A stretch of DNA of 64,000 nt from Coriolopsis trogii (taxonomy: Eukaryota; Basidiomycota; Agaricomycetes; Polyporales; Polyporaceae). The notes beneath the pieces were generated by a model. The model saw only the letters and a list, made by a program, of their open reading frames with translations. It did not search any database and was not told the origin of the DNA. A program made the translations under genes and the position numbers. Below, piece after piece: positions 11,832-23,108 of this stretch. The stretch covers positions 1,054,001 through 1,118,000 of the forward strand of contig JAHYIO010000037.1 in the NCBI GenBank assembly GCA_020543525.1, in the 5' to 3' direction. Numbering within the stretch: position 1 is the first letter of the stretch; each line of letters opens with the position of its first letter.

Positions 11832-13574
11832 ATGCCGCGGCACTGGCGGGCACCGTTCTCATTCCTTCTTTCCGTCGTTATCCTTCCGCTATGCGTATCT
11901 GCTGCTAACTCGTTCGAAAATACGGCGATCGTACGCACGGTCGAACTCGGCGGTTCTCTTGTGCATGTCACGACCACGTATGCTGTCAAAGCGCTCGAGG
12001 ATGGCTCCAGCGTATATACAATCGCCCTCGCCGAGCAGGAACACGCGCACACGAGCTGGCTGGAGGCGAAGATGAAGGGCCAGTCGGAACGGTTGCCTCT
12101 GGAGGACTTTGGGTACCACTCGGACAGGTACGTCTATGCTGCTGCGCATGTGCGGGGTCGTTTATGCTTAACTGTCGCAAACGTAGTGGCGTCTTCCTGT
12201 ACACTATTGAGCTTCCCAAGTCTTTGAACACCAACCAGACTGCGAACCTGGTAATTGAGACCGTTCAGACTCATGCGACGTACCCTTGGCCGGCAGAGGC
12301 AGCGCAGAAGGATCCCCAGTCATTGAAGTACGAGAGTGAACTCCTTGTCTTGAGCCCGTACAAGACTGCTGTCCAGCGCACCAAAGTCAAGTGAGTCCGC
12401 ATGTTCGAGTTGAAGCTGGAGTGCATATGGACTCGTTCTGTAGGGCACCTAGTCCTCAAGTACATTCGTACACCATGCCGGAGAACGTCGAGTTCACGTC
12501 CGATGCAGTTGTGACCAAGTCTGGTACTACCATCACCTACGGGCCGTACTACGACATCCCTCCCTCTGCCTCCCAAGAATTTGTGGATAAGAAGCAGAAG
12601 CACATCACGGTTCACTACACCCATGACTACCCTGTCCTAGAGGCTACTAAGCTTCAGCGCGCGGCGGAGATCAGCCACTGGGGCGCCAACCTCAACATCG
12701 AGGACAAATACTGGCTTCACAATGCTGGTCCTCGGTGAGTGTCTTGCCATGCAGTGTCCTGGTGTTATGACCGCTCACCCTACCGGACATTAGCCTCAAG
12801 GGCCATTTCTCGCGCTTGGAATATCAGACTCAGGCCTACTTCGGACGCCCCGCGACTCACACTCTTCCTTCGCTCATGCTGCACCTCCCCGCGGGGATCC
12901 ACTCCGCGTACTTCTACGACCTGGTTGGCAACGTGTCCACCTCGCGCCTACGTACAGCTCCGTCTATTCCCAAGGGTTCCGAAGTGAAGCAATCGAGCGT
13001 TCTTGAGCTCCGCCCTCGCTACCCTGTTTTGGGTGGCTGGAACTACAGCTTCACTTTGGGATGGGATTCGCCCCTCGAGGATTACGCTGGCTACGACAAG
13101 TCGACGGGAAAGTATGTCGTCAGCGTGCCGATCATGACCGTCGTGCCCGACATGGTCGTGGATGACGCTGAAGTTTCTATTGTTCTTCCTGAGGGAGCTA
13201 CGTGAGTCTTCTTTCGAAGTATCTCGACTGGGCGAAATCCAACTCGTCTGTTCTAGTGATATCGACTACTTCTTGCCTTATCCTGCTCTTAGCGAGCGCA
13301 TCTCCACACACATCACCTACCTTGACACCGTTGGAAGGCCTAAAATCACCCTCACGTACGCCCAGCTGACTGACAGGCATGGTGGAAACATCTACGTACG
13401 TCCGTGTCTCAGTCTCATCTGCGTGAAAGCTTATATGTTCGCGCCTAGGTCACCTACAAGGTGCCGTTCTCGGCCCACTTGAAGAAACCTATGGCAGTAG
13501 CGACCGCTTTCTTGGGCGTATTTGCTGTCGCGTTGGCATGGAAGCGTGTAGATATCCGTATCCGGAGGAAGTGA
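11832..13574 (+). CDS. OST1: Ribophorin I / Ost1, oligosaccharyltransferase subunit
   Basis: Six exons (11832-12127, 12187-12390, 12444-12734, 12794-13201, 13257-13395, 13449-13574) give 487 residues, close to yeast Ost1. A signal peptide (FSFLLSVVILPLCVSAA) is followed by the ribophorin I opening NTAIVRTVELGGSLVHVTTT. Diagnostic blocks include KYESELLVLSPY, the HYTHDYPVLEATKLQRAAEI region, EISHWGANLNIEDKYWLHNAG and VLELRPRYPVLGGWNYSFTLG. One membrane span near residues 460-478 is followed by a short basic cytosolic tail ending RIRRK. Ost1 belongs to the complex that transfers the glycan to Asn-x-Ser/Thr in the ER lumen. The start at 11832 was chosen because it directly precedes the signal peptide; an in-frame upstream ATG (11697) would bury it. 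Confidence 0.93.
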
Positions 13575-13831
13575 TTTATATGTGCTTCGCTTGCTCTTCA
13601 AAATAACTTAAGCCTCGCCCACTTGCACATGCGATATGGAACGTCATGGAATTGGCGTTATATTATACAGAATAGTGTACAGGTGCGTCGTCGTGAACTC
13701 TACTCAATACTCCAGTCTGTTACTGCTGAAGCTGTGGACGGTGAATGGCGTGCATCCCGGTGGCGGGGGCGAACTGCAGACAAAACAAGTCAGTGTATGC
13801 CCTATCTGTGCATAAATCTATGAGTCGCTTC

Positions 13832-14418
13832 TCACCATGTGAGAAACAGGAACAGTCCGTTGAGCCCATTGACGTCTGCGCACGAGTAGAACAGGCCCTG
13901 GTTGTTCTGGGAGCCGTTCTCGTAGAAGAGCATTGTGCCCTGCCACCGCCACCGCCCCCCAGGGACGCCGTCCGGCTTTGAGCCAACGATCATCTGCAGC
14001 GGGAGCTGGCCGGACTGGGTGCTGTTGTGGACGTTGACGGGCAGGATCGTGGAGTCGTTGTGGTAATGCCAGAGCTGGTTCTGGTGGATGTAGAAGAGGG
14101 GCGGGGAGCGGTTGCGGTACATGGTGACGTTCCCCGGGTTACCTGAGCCGAGATCAGGACGTGGATGAGCAGGTCTCGTGTCACTGTGCGCAGATTAGTG
14201 AGCTTACCCCGCATTGCTGCTATGGACATGTAGAACGGGACATGATTGGCTGTGCCTTCGCTCGTTGCGGGACCGAGTCCTTCGAGGTAGGACATCCCCG
14301 GGACGAGGTTGCTAATCGACGACCACGAAGTGAGTCCTTCGTAAGAAGGTACCGCCGCCACGTTCAGGAGCGTGGTGAAGTAGGTGGCGATGGCGAGGAG
14401 GACCATTACGAGAGCCAT
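13832..14418 (-). CDS. Small secreted protein of unknown function
   Basis: Two exons (14208-14418 and 13832-14142) give 173 residues. The first 24 residues are a signal peptide or anchor (MALVMVLLAIATYFTTLLNVAAV). The rest has at least four Asn-x-Ser/Thr sites (NVT, NDS, NST, NGS) and a Gly/Trp-rich core (PGGRWRWQGTMLFYENG) followed by a hydrophobic C-terminus (GLNGLFLFLTW). I do not recognise a named domain. The 65-nt intron is phase 1 and joins AMRG to NPGNVTMY cleanly. Signal peptide, glycosylation sites and a TATA element make a secreted product likely. The hydrophobic end could alternatively serve as a membrane or GPI-type tail. Confidence 0.7.
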
Positions 14419-14481
14419 GGTGGGCTATGGGTTTGAGATCGCAGGGCAGCGCGAGCCCGGAGCGCATGCCGTGCATGAGGG

Positions 14482-14487
14482 ATATAT
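14482..14487 (-). promoter_or_regulatory. TATA box of the secreted-protein gene
   Basis: On the minus strand the sequence reads CCTATATATCC about 65 nt before the start codon at 14418. No other TATA-like site lies closer. Confidence 0.45.
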
Positions 14488-14956
14488 AGGTGTTGACCGC
14501 TTCCTCGGACGCTCGGAGAATTCGCGCGGCGGGACACGTCGAGGACACGCAGGAGGTCACGACGACCGGGTTAATCGGCGCCATGGTCCTGGAAACAAGC
14601 GTTTGAGTGACGTCTGTGCAGAATCATAATTGTATAGAATACAGGACTCAGGTGACTTGATGTACTTCCGACTCGAGAGCGAGAGAGGGTGGAAGAAGAT
14701 GGACAGGAAAATCCAAGGCGATGTCTCGGATGCAAGCTTGCTTTGCGGAGGAAGGGCCACGTGATCGTGCTTTGTTTGGGCAAACAACACGTCTGTGGCG
14801 CCGCTGAGTCGACCGCGAAGTTCGCGTTCCCGTTCGGTCTTGTCTTCCAACCACGACTATTCCACAGTAAATTATCACCTTCATGCCTTCTTAAACGTTT
14901 CGCCACAACATCGCTACACTACAATTTCTTGGAACTCGGGGCTGTAACATAGGGTG
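14488..14956. promoter_or_regulatory. Shared upstream region of two divergent genes
   Basis: With the TATA box just to its left, this 5' region separates the secreted-protein gene (-) from the BRCT gene (+). It holds no convincing coding exon and probably both promoters. Confidence 0.4.
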
Positions 14957-15884
14957 ATGGACAAGTTTGTCACCGTCAAGAAACCGGGAACTGTCCGTCT
15001 CGTCGGCAAAGAAGACAACAAGAGCAAGGTTGATCGGCAGAAGTTCAGATACAACCCGTACGGCGTCAGCAGCTCGGAAGAGCGTACATTCGAGAACTGG
15101 AAAGATAAGAAGCGCAATGACAGGTTAGCCGCAGGCATGTAACCTGGCATTGAAACCAGATTGAATATCAGGATCGCCCAGAATACTGGTACCACTGCTC
15201 AAGGCCAAGGAGGGAGAGCACAAACCCTCGTCGTCTGCACTCACGAAGCATCTTCTGAACACTCTCGGAGATGAGTCCAATCCCATCACGAATTCCGATA
15301 TATACCACAGGTCTGGTATGTTGTTTGAGCGCGCTGTATGTGGTCAAACCACCACTCATTTGCCACGATGGTGCAGACCATATATCTTCGGCCGCCACCG
15401 GACATCAACGCTCTGAGGGGCGCGGACCCACCAAAGTGCATATGAACGCGCGTCATAGGAAGCTCGCTGATCAGCTACCTGAGACGTCCGACACGCACGT
15501 CCTGCGAAATGTCCGCGTGTACATCAACGGGTACTTGGACAATACAACAGACATCGAGATGAAGCGTATCGTGACGCTAGCTGGTGGACAAGTGATGTGT
15601 GTATCGCCATTCGACTTGGACTATGCAGATGCTGATAGCGACATAGGCACACTGCGTCGGGAGCAACACATATTCTGACGTCCCAGCAGCTGAGTGGAAC
15701 GAAGACGCACAAGTTCCTGACCAGCAAGTCGAAGCACATTGTGCATGTCGTGCGGCCAGAGTGGGTGACGGAGAGCATCAAAGCAGGGAGACGACTGTCC
15801 GAGCGGGAATACTCGGTGGTCAAGGACAAATCTGTAGCCAAGATTACAGACATGTTCGGAACGAGCTCTTCTCACAGTGCGTAG
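14957..15884 (+). CDS. BRCT-domain protein
   Basis: Four exons (14957-15123, 15182-15315, 15377-15596, 15647-15884) give 252 residues. The N-terminal half is charged and without a recognised domain. A single BRCT domain occupies about residues 140-235: VRVYINGYLDNTTDIEMKRI, the LAGGQVM strand, GATHILTSQQLSG, and the hallmark VVRPEWVTESIKAGRRLSE with the conserved Trp. It resembles the BRCT of Rev1-type translesion proteins, but no polymerase domain follows, so calling it Rev1 would be unsafe. BRCT modules bind phosphopeptides or DNA ends in the damage response. The second exon uses the acceptor at 15181; the nearer AG at 15171 gives an early stop. Confidence 0.8.
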
Positions 15885-16167
15885 TACGCAGCTCGTGTGA
15901 GTAACAATGTATACGCCTATGTACCGAAGTTGTGCGGCATGCGGGCGGAAATGAACTCAGGCTGAAGGTCACCTCGTGGTCAGAGGGAAGGCAGATGCTG
16001 AAACCAGGACGGTGCCTTGCCCGATCTGATCTGTGACGCCGGGGAGCAGTGGCTTTGGGCGGAGAGAGCAGCGTGTGTTGCGAGTCGCTCACTCCAGCCC
16101 TCTCCATTCCTTTCAGTCAACTTGCATCCCCTCCTTCATCCACAACAGCATATATTCCCGACGCCGC

Positions 16168-19100
16168 ATGCATATCCCATTCACGCCCAATCACATCCAG
16201 CTCGTCTCCGCCTGCTATCCGCCCTCTGCTGCTCTCCTCACCGCCGGCCCAGAATACTCTCCAAACTCCCAGGAACTCTCCCGCCTCACCTACTATGCCG
16301 CGAATCGCCCAGGGAAGATAGGCAAACTAGGGAGCGAGCTTGAGAAGCGTGTCAGGACGGAATGCAAGAAAGCGGTGGCAGGGAACACTAGGGCACGAGC
16401 GTGAGTTGCCCTTCCGACTCTACGCATCCGACCACCGAGAAAGACTTCCCTCGTGTCCATAGATCTCTTTTGATTACGCTTGCCATCTTCAAGGCGCTTG
16501 CCACAGAATGTCGCAGAGAGATGGCATTGCTGTCGCCGTCGCTGCTCTCATCTGTCAACGTTACCTTGTCCTGCCTGTCCGCAGACCTCGAGATTGCGGC
16601 GCGAGCTGCTACAGTGGTACGTATGCACCGTCGTGCGATGTATTCGGCTCTCATCTGCAATTAGTTTACAGCTTGGACAACCTACACCGATGGGCTCGTC
16701 ATTGGGGTAGACCTCAAAGTGACGGAAGACTACATGTCCTGTCTCCAGTACTTTTCGAAGCTGGGTCATATTGAGCATAATGACCACGAAACTCGTAATA
16801 GGTAAGCTTCGATAGAAGAGCCCATGCTCTTGATTTGACGAAGACATTCGGCGACACAGGACGCGGCTAGTCGGTCTGGCTGCCCTCGTGGGGGTTGTGA
16901 ATTCAGAAGCTCTCTACCATTCCGCTACCCACTTCCAACTTCAAGTTACCGTCCTTATGCGAGCTCTACTACGTCCCATACTTCAAGTCGATGTGTTAGT
17001 ACTTGACGAAGAGTGAGGTTTCCCCACTGGACTATTGTCATGCTCACTTCATGCGTCATTATAGGCTTGCCGACATCAAGGCGCAGCCAAACTCTCCAAT
17101 TCTCGACGAATTCCGTTCTCGGCCTATGCTTGAACGACGAGCTGCCTCCATTCACATACACATCGACGGCGACCAGGGACCATCTTCCGGAGACGTGGCG
17201 AATACCGCATTACGTGCGACCTCGTCCCTTTTTGCTCACACCAACGGCAATCAGGCCGCCACAGTAGTGAAGGCTGCGCTTGAGACCCTCGACGAGCAGG
17301 GTGGTTGGGAACAAATAGAGCACTGTCGGTGGCTCGCCGAGAAAGCCGCTGAATGGACGCAATACCAGTACCGCTATGGCATTCCCACAAGGCTGGTTGA
17401 ATGTTTAGCGGAGGGACAGGACACGCCCCAGCCCACTATGCGACACTCTACGCTGGCGGCTATGATCACGACTGTGTTCACTTCCCCAACACCTCTAGTC
17501 AACCTTTCGACATCCGACATCATTGCCAGCCTCATATCTATTACATTGCGGCGGATCACAGTGTCTCCGAACGACCGTCTTCTACCCGCTCTCGTGGAAT
17601 GTATCTCTTCCCTCGGTACTCACGTGTATTACGCCGACCAGATACAAGACCTCGCTGCGGAACTCATCAGCCGCCTTATCATCGTGGAGGCAAGCGGCAT
17701 CCCAGGCGCCGGGAAGGAACATCGGGAACAGGCGCGGACACAAGCAGTCCGCTGCCTCCTTGCAGGTCTATTGGGTCTCATTCACGCTGCAGACTTGCAT
17801 GACGCAGGCAAGGAAGCAGACGAGGACCTGAAGAAAGTAGGGACGTCGCCCAACCTGCCCTCATCTCCGGAACAACGGATGTCACATGAGGGCCATATCC
17901 GCCCTTCCCGCCGCACGAAGGTTACGCCAGAGGTGTGGCAAGACACTTTGTCTTTGGTTTGCGATCGGGACTACGCTGTACGGGCTGATTACGCAAAGGC
18001 GCTGGTGGAATACTTCGAGAACGAGATCCCCAAGTTTGCTGACAAGTCAGATGCGGATGGAGTGCGACGCCCAAAGCCTCTAGCAGAGGGACCTATTCAG
18101 CAAACCCACACTATCAAGACACTCGTATATGGAGATTCTACCACGAGACTCTTGAATGCACTACATGGGTACCTATATGCGCTGGCAACTTCGTCCAAAC
18201 TTGGGTTACGTGGAAGCTCCTCCACATCTTCATCGGAGCGTACATCACCGACGAACGGTGACGATTCGAACACTCCAAATGGTGCGCCGAGTCTTGAATC
18301 ACGACACGACCAACGTTCTGTGAATTTCCCCTCTCGCTCCCGCCGCACCTCCCTTGTCCGTCGTCTGCTCAAGGAGGCGCCATCCAGGATATCTGCATCT
18401 GCGCGCATTGCGGCCGACTTTTCGGACTTTGGTAACATCCTTGCGATCCTGACGGTCGTGCACGAACAGCTCCCGGTGCGGAGTTTGTTAACGGGCGTCC
18501 CGATGCTCGTTGCGTTGGAGAGCGCCACTCGAGGGACCGACTCGTTCGACGCTACAACAGCGCCCATTATTCGAGCTATCAAGGAGCTCATTGTACGGAC
18601 ATGGCTTGTACTAGGAAAGGTCTGGTCTAGTCCCTCTGTGACTGAAATTGCGCAGCAGGTAAGTTGTCGATATTGCGACCCCCGTTACCTCATCCTGATT
18701 TCTTTGTAGACACTCTCCGCCCTGCCTACTGCGGCTCCCCTGCCGACCTTGCCAGACTGGCAGTTCGGTACCCTGCAACCTCCTCAGCAGTCTATTCCAT
18801 TCCCTGCTGATGTACACATCGAGGGATCCCTACCGAACATCGACAGTCAAGCGCTTTTGGACGCTCTGACGTCCTCACACAGTGCCCAAGAAGCCACCGG
18901 TCTCGGACCATCTGACCTGCTCCGTAGGTTGAACGGCACCGATTGGAGCGCGGATATTGCGTTCAGAGAATGTGAGTGTGGGCTTGTCAGGGAGCGTTCC
19001 CCACTTTACACACCGTTGACCTGATAATTCTCATCCACAGCGATGGAGACGAAGACGCGGTTCGACTCGCTCATCGGGGACGGCCTGTCGCCACTCGTCA

Positions 19101-19507
19101 AAGTCGCCCCCTCGCTTATGCACGCCGAGAACCTCTCGATGCAGAGCCTCGCCCGCTCCGGGCGCGGCGTTGGCGTCACCGACCTGCGTGAGGCGCTCGA
19201 AGGGCGGAGCAGCATGTCGAACCCGAACCTCGCCGCCGCCGTGTCGGGACGCGTCCCGTCGATTTCGACGCTCGACCACACCTCGTCCGTCTTCCCCGAG
19301 CACCAGTTCTCGAAGCTGAGCCCAGCACGCTCGCGGCCTCAGCAGCAGCGTGCGAAGCCGCGCCCAGGCGAGGTGCGCGATGTGCTGAACAAGCTCGGAA
19401 TCGGGAAGCAGAATGGGAACGCGGTCCTCAAGTCGTCGTTCCCCGCGATCCAGAAGACGACGTCGAGGAATCCGCCGGCGTTCACGCCTCCGTACACTGC
19501 GTCGTGA
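16168..19507 (+). CDS. EFR3: Efr3, plasma-membrane anchor of the PI4-kinase complex
   Basis: Seven exons (16168-16400, 16463-16616, 16665-16801, 16860-17012, 17065-18658, 18710-18971, 19041-19507) give 999 residues. The N-terminus has the Efr3 fingerprint: NHIQLVSACYPPS, then SQELSRLTYYAANRPGKIGK and the LEKRVRTECKKA helix, followed by armadillo-like helices (AWTTYTDGL, ETRNRTRLVGLAAL). The remainder is long alpha-helical repeats with disordered Ser-rich inserts near residues 480-510 and a basic, probably unstructured tail. Efr3 recruits Stt4 through Ypp1/TTC7 to make PI4P at the plasma membrane. The only cysteine near the start is in the SACYPP word, a candidate acylation site in the family. 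The gene is convergent with Vps52, with 265 nt between stop codons. Confidence 0.9.
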
Positions 19508-19772
19508 CCATGGTTGTCGGCTTCTCCACATCTCCGCAATTTTTGAATCATACAGCGCGCCCTGTCCCTCATCGTACGGGACGGATACACATATACCTGC
19601 GGTTTTTGGAGCTGGGACATGGACGATTGGGTTTTTTTGTGATTCGTATCAGGTAGACACGTATTCGTTCGTGTTGTGCGCGACCGTTTGTCGCTTCGGA
19701 TTCCCACCAGAATACTTCCGTTCATAATGGACCCTCGTATTATGCATATACATATGCTCATGCCATCGCAAT

Positions 19773-22335
19773 CTACCTACGGCCTGTTGAGACCACTCTT
19801 CGGCGTGACTCTTCGTCCCGCTCGCGCCAGTACGCGAGCTCGCTTTGGGCTTTTGGATGACTCGTCGGACGCGGGCCGTTCTGTGATGATTCGTGATGTT
19901 AATTCACATGGTCGACGGTGACTGGGCGGGCAGAGCTTCAACTCACGCTGAGACCTTGTAAAAGTTGCTCGTAGAATGTGGACTGCGCGGACGCTTTAGC
20001 CACTGGGTCAGTGATCTTGTCCGTATGCGTAGTGATGAGCTTCGAGAGCTCCTGGCGCAACCGTAGAAGGCTGCAGTGCAAGACGACTACATCAGTATCT
20101 CCAAGAGAGTGGCTCGGACTCAGGAGACGCACTTCGAGAAAATCATCGTCTCTTCTGGCTGATCTGTGAGGGCGACCAGCGAGTTGAACAACATGACATA
20201 GCGACGGCAAACCTGTATGGTTAGAGGCGTGTCATGTTAGTAACACAAGACAAGGACGTCGGGGGATCTGGACCGTAGACATGTTACATATACGCACGGA
20301 GGTGCGATAGTGATCAACAGAGGGAACTCACGTTGGACACAGCCGCGTCAGTGGTCGTGCCAGCACGGCGGAAGTAACCTGCCGTTGCGCCCTCGGCGAA
20401 CTTCTTGAGCGCATCGGCGTTGTCCGCCATCAGCTTCTGGAAGACTGGCCACATCTTGAGCCGGATGGCGAAGATGTACGTCTCGAGCGGGCCGCATCCT
20501 CGTCTCTGCACTTCGATGGCGATGTCCTCCGTTAGGCGAATCATGATCAACAGTGGGATGATGGGCGGAGTGGGCTCGATGGCGCTTTGTATGAATGTCT
20601 GTGTAGGATGACCATTAAAATGAGTCAGTCCGATGCTCATGAGTGAGGCAGTGGAAATTGTTCGTTGCTAACCTGACAGTAGTCCAAGACCGGGTCCATG
20701 ACTTGTTTCCAGAGCGCATTGAGGGCTGCCTGCTCTTCCTTCGCAGACTGCATATCCTGTCCTGCGCCTGCGCCTGCCGAGCCGATCACGCTCGTTATAC
20801 TGATAACCCGCTGTCGCGGCGAAACGTTCTCGCTTCCAAAGTCAGACCCTGGATTTGAGCGTGGTTCGTCAAATTCGCCTCTTGTGGGCGAGAGAATGGG
20901 CGGAGACATCATAGCGCTGGTATCCCTGCTGCCGGGAGGAGGCCGCGGCTCATTGGCGAAGAAGGTAGTGATGAATGCATACTCCGCGGTAGCGTTGTCC
21001 ATAAGCACTAAGAGCGCAGAGCGGACTAAGGCTTCTACAGGCTCTTTCTACGATGCAGTCAGAATCTACTGGTGAGAAGGACGTACGACTCTCATGAATA
21101 TTGTTTGACTAACATGATTCTTGTCTTCCGCTATGTATGCCATGGTGACACTGGGGCCGTCGACGCGCGCATATGCCAGTCTATTCGCGTCGAATTCTGT
21201 CCCTTGCGTGGAGTCCGTGCTTGTGATGCTCTCGGCTTTCTCGACTGTCCGAGCCTGTGCCGTGCAAGCGTAAGCCCAAAAACATGTCACTCAACGCCGA
21301 ACCCAAACCTTGACCCAACCCAGAGTGCGCAAATAGCGTCGGAATCCAGTCTCGAAATAAGTTCGTACAGCACTAACATATGCACGCTGCACTTCATTCG
21401 CGACGCTCGCTGCATGTCTTTGGAGGAAAACGAAGAGAGGTCGATATTTCATCCATACGGACGATTGGATGACTTGGAGGTTCGTAGTCATACTGGTCCG
21501 CACGGGCTCCAATAAGGACAGGAAGAACGTTCGGATTTTGGTAGCGGCCTGATGAAGAGCCTTGAGGCGAGAACTCGCAGACCTGTGTGATGCCACTCAC
21601 CACTATCCGTAGTCCCTCCGCCACTTCTGACAGATCTCTAGCTGCCTTGACACGCACCCGAAGCTTCAAGGTATCTAGCCGCCTCTCAAACTCCACAATG
21701 GCAGGTATCCAATTCTCATCGACGCGGGTATCCAGGATGAGGGTCGCGAGTGCAGGGGGTATGCATAGGTCCACAAGGAGATTCGAGAGCGGTTTCTCTA
21801 TCCTCTGCATCGTCGTAAATACAGGCCCTGCTCAGATAGTGACTTCACATACTCTCCGACTCTTCAGTCTGTTGTCAATGTCCTTACTCCTGTCTTGAAG
21901 GGTAGATATCTGTCCAGAGACGGCCGAGAGATCCTTCTGAAACGTGGACAGGAACCCTTCCAATGAGTCAAGCAGGTTGACACTTGTCTGCGAAAGGGTG
22001 AATGTTATTCATGCACAGGTGGCCACGCAGTAAGGTTGCATGTACCTGGACCTGATCATGAAGCTCCACAAATTCACGAGCACGCAGCTGGTCTTCCAGA
22101 CACATGTAGCACATACATACATCACTTGCGTAAATCCGTACTCACATAGCGGCTCAACACTAGTGGACGGTTCAGCGAAGTTGGGGTTACCCTCTGTAAG
22201 TGAAATGCCTTGAATAGGCGTCACCATTGTACTCCGTGGTTGCTGTTGCTGCCGTAGCAAGGGAAGATAAGTATAGTACAAGGGCGGGATGGTAGCTTGA
22301 GGACGAAGACGCTGTGAGTTGTATGTAGGCGCCAT
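19773..22335 (-). CDS. VPS52: Vps52, GARP tethering-complex subunit
   Basis: Eleven exons run leftwards: 22146-22335, 22046-22092, 21853-21987, 21601-21804, 21309-21548, 21114-21254, 20673-21047, 20332-20598, 20133-20212, 19947-20070 and 19773-19880, giving 636 residues. Most are phase 0. Family blocks are the N-terminal coiled coil (REFVELHDQVQTSVNLLDSL, STFQKDLSAVSGQISTLQ), SNLLVDLCIPPALATLILD, the TKIRTFFLSLLEPVR helix with MKYRPLFVFLQRH, and the C-terminal ELAYWRERDEESRR. Vps52 with Vps51, 53 and 54 tethers endosome-derived vesicles at the Golgi. The last exon (19773-19880) was found only by joining across a 66-nt intron. The start is uncertain: ATG 22335 is the first in frame, while ATG 22227 would also fit and gives 600 residues. 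Confidence 0.88.
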
Positions 22336-23108
22336 AAACGCGTACCGCCGTGGTCATGACCCACGTGGCACACATACCCGCTCTTTTCGGAGTTCGGTCA
22401 AATTGACGGTAGCCGCCAACTAGCAACTTGCTCAGAACAGTATCATGACCTGGCTCGCACTCCAACTACACAACTGCCCAAAGAGTCATTTATGTGTCAT
22501 TGTGTCTGTCTGCCAACACCCCATTACCTTGGATCACGCCTCTACGTTCACGTTCGACGGCGCGAACAGCTAGATCGTGGCTCTCTTAACGGCGGCGATG
22601 GCTGTTGTTATATTGCACCAAACTACTGAACACTCATAGCTGACTCAAAGCGCGTGGATCATCGATATGGGTAAATTTGCCTCCTTAATCAGCCTGTCTT
22701 CGCACACGTACTGGTACTGACAACGAATGACAGCATAGAACCGGCTTCTTTTCACAGCAGTACTGGTCGAACACAGGTGGGTCGAGCACTTTGGGAAGAG
22801 TGGTTTATAGGAGTACTCTCACATGTCGTAGTTTATGGTCTACTCAGACTCCAGGCAGCGTTTGCGTCGACGCTAGCTCACATACTAGGAGAGTGTACAT
22901 GTCGCTACTAGCTGCGCTGGATTACCGCAAATGATCGCCTCAGCCATGGTTCACAAAACCGCATACCGATACGGCTCTCGTTAACGCCTTCTTCCCAGGC
23001 TCGAAGGACTGTGTTCACATGTACACATGCATTCAGTTCACGACGCCCTTGAGGAGTGTACTTATAACGAGACCAGCACTCCCACCAGTTCTCACAGATC
23101 CAACAACC
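22336..23108. promoter_or_regulatory. Divergent upstream region of Vps52 and the first monooxygenase
   Basis: No coding exon could be supported here. It must contain both promoters. I saw no clear TATA box or repeated motif. Confidence 0.35.

Noticed and set aside
21549..21600. Alternative Vps52 acceptor that adds A-L-H-Q
   Set aside because: It would leave a 40-nt intron and insert four residues in a helix that otherwise aligns with human Vps52 without gaps.
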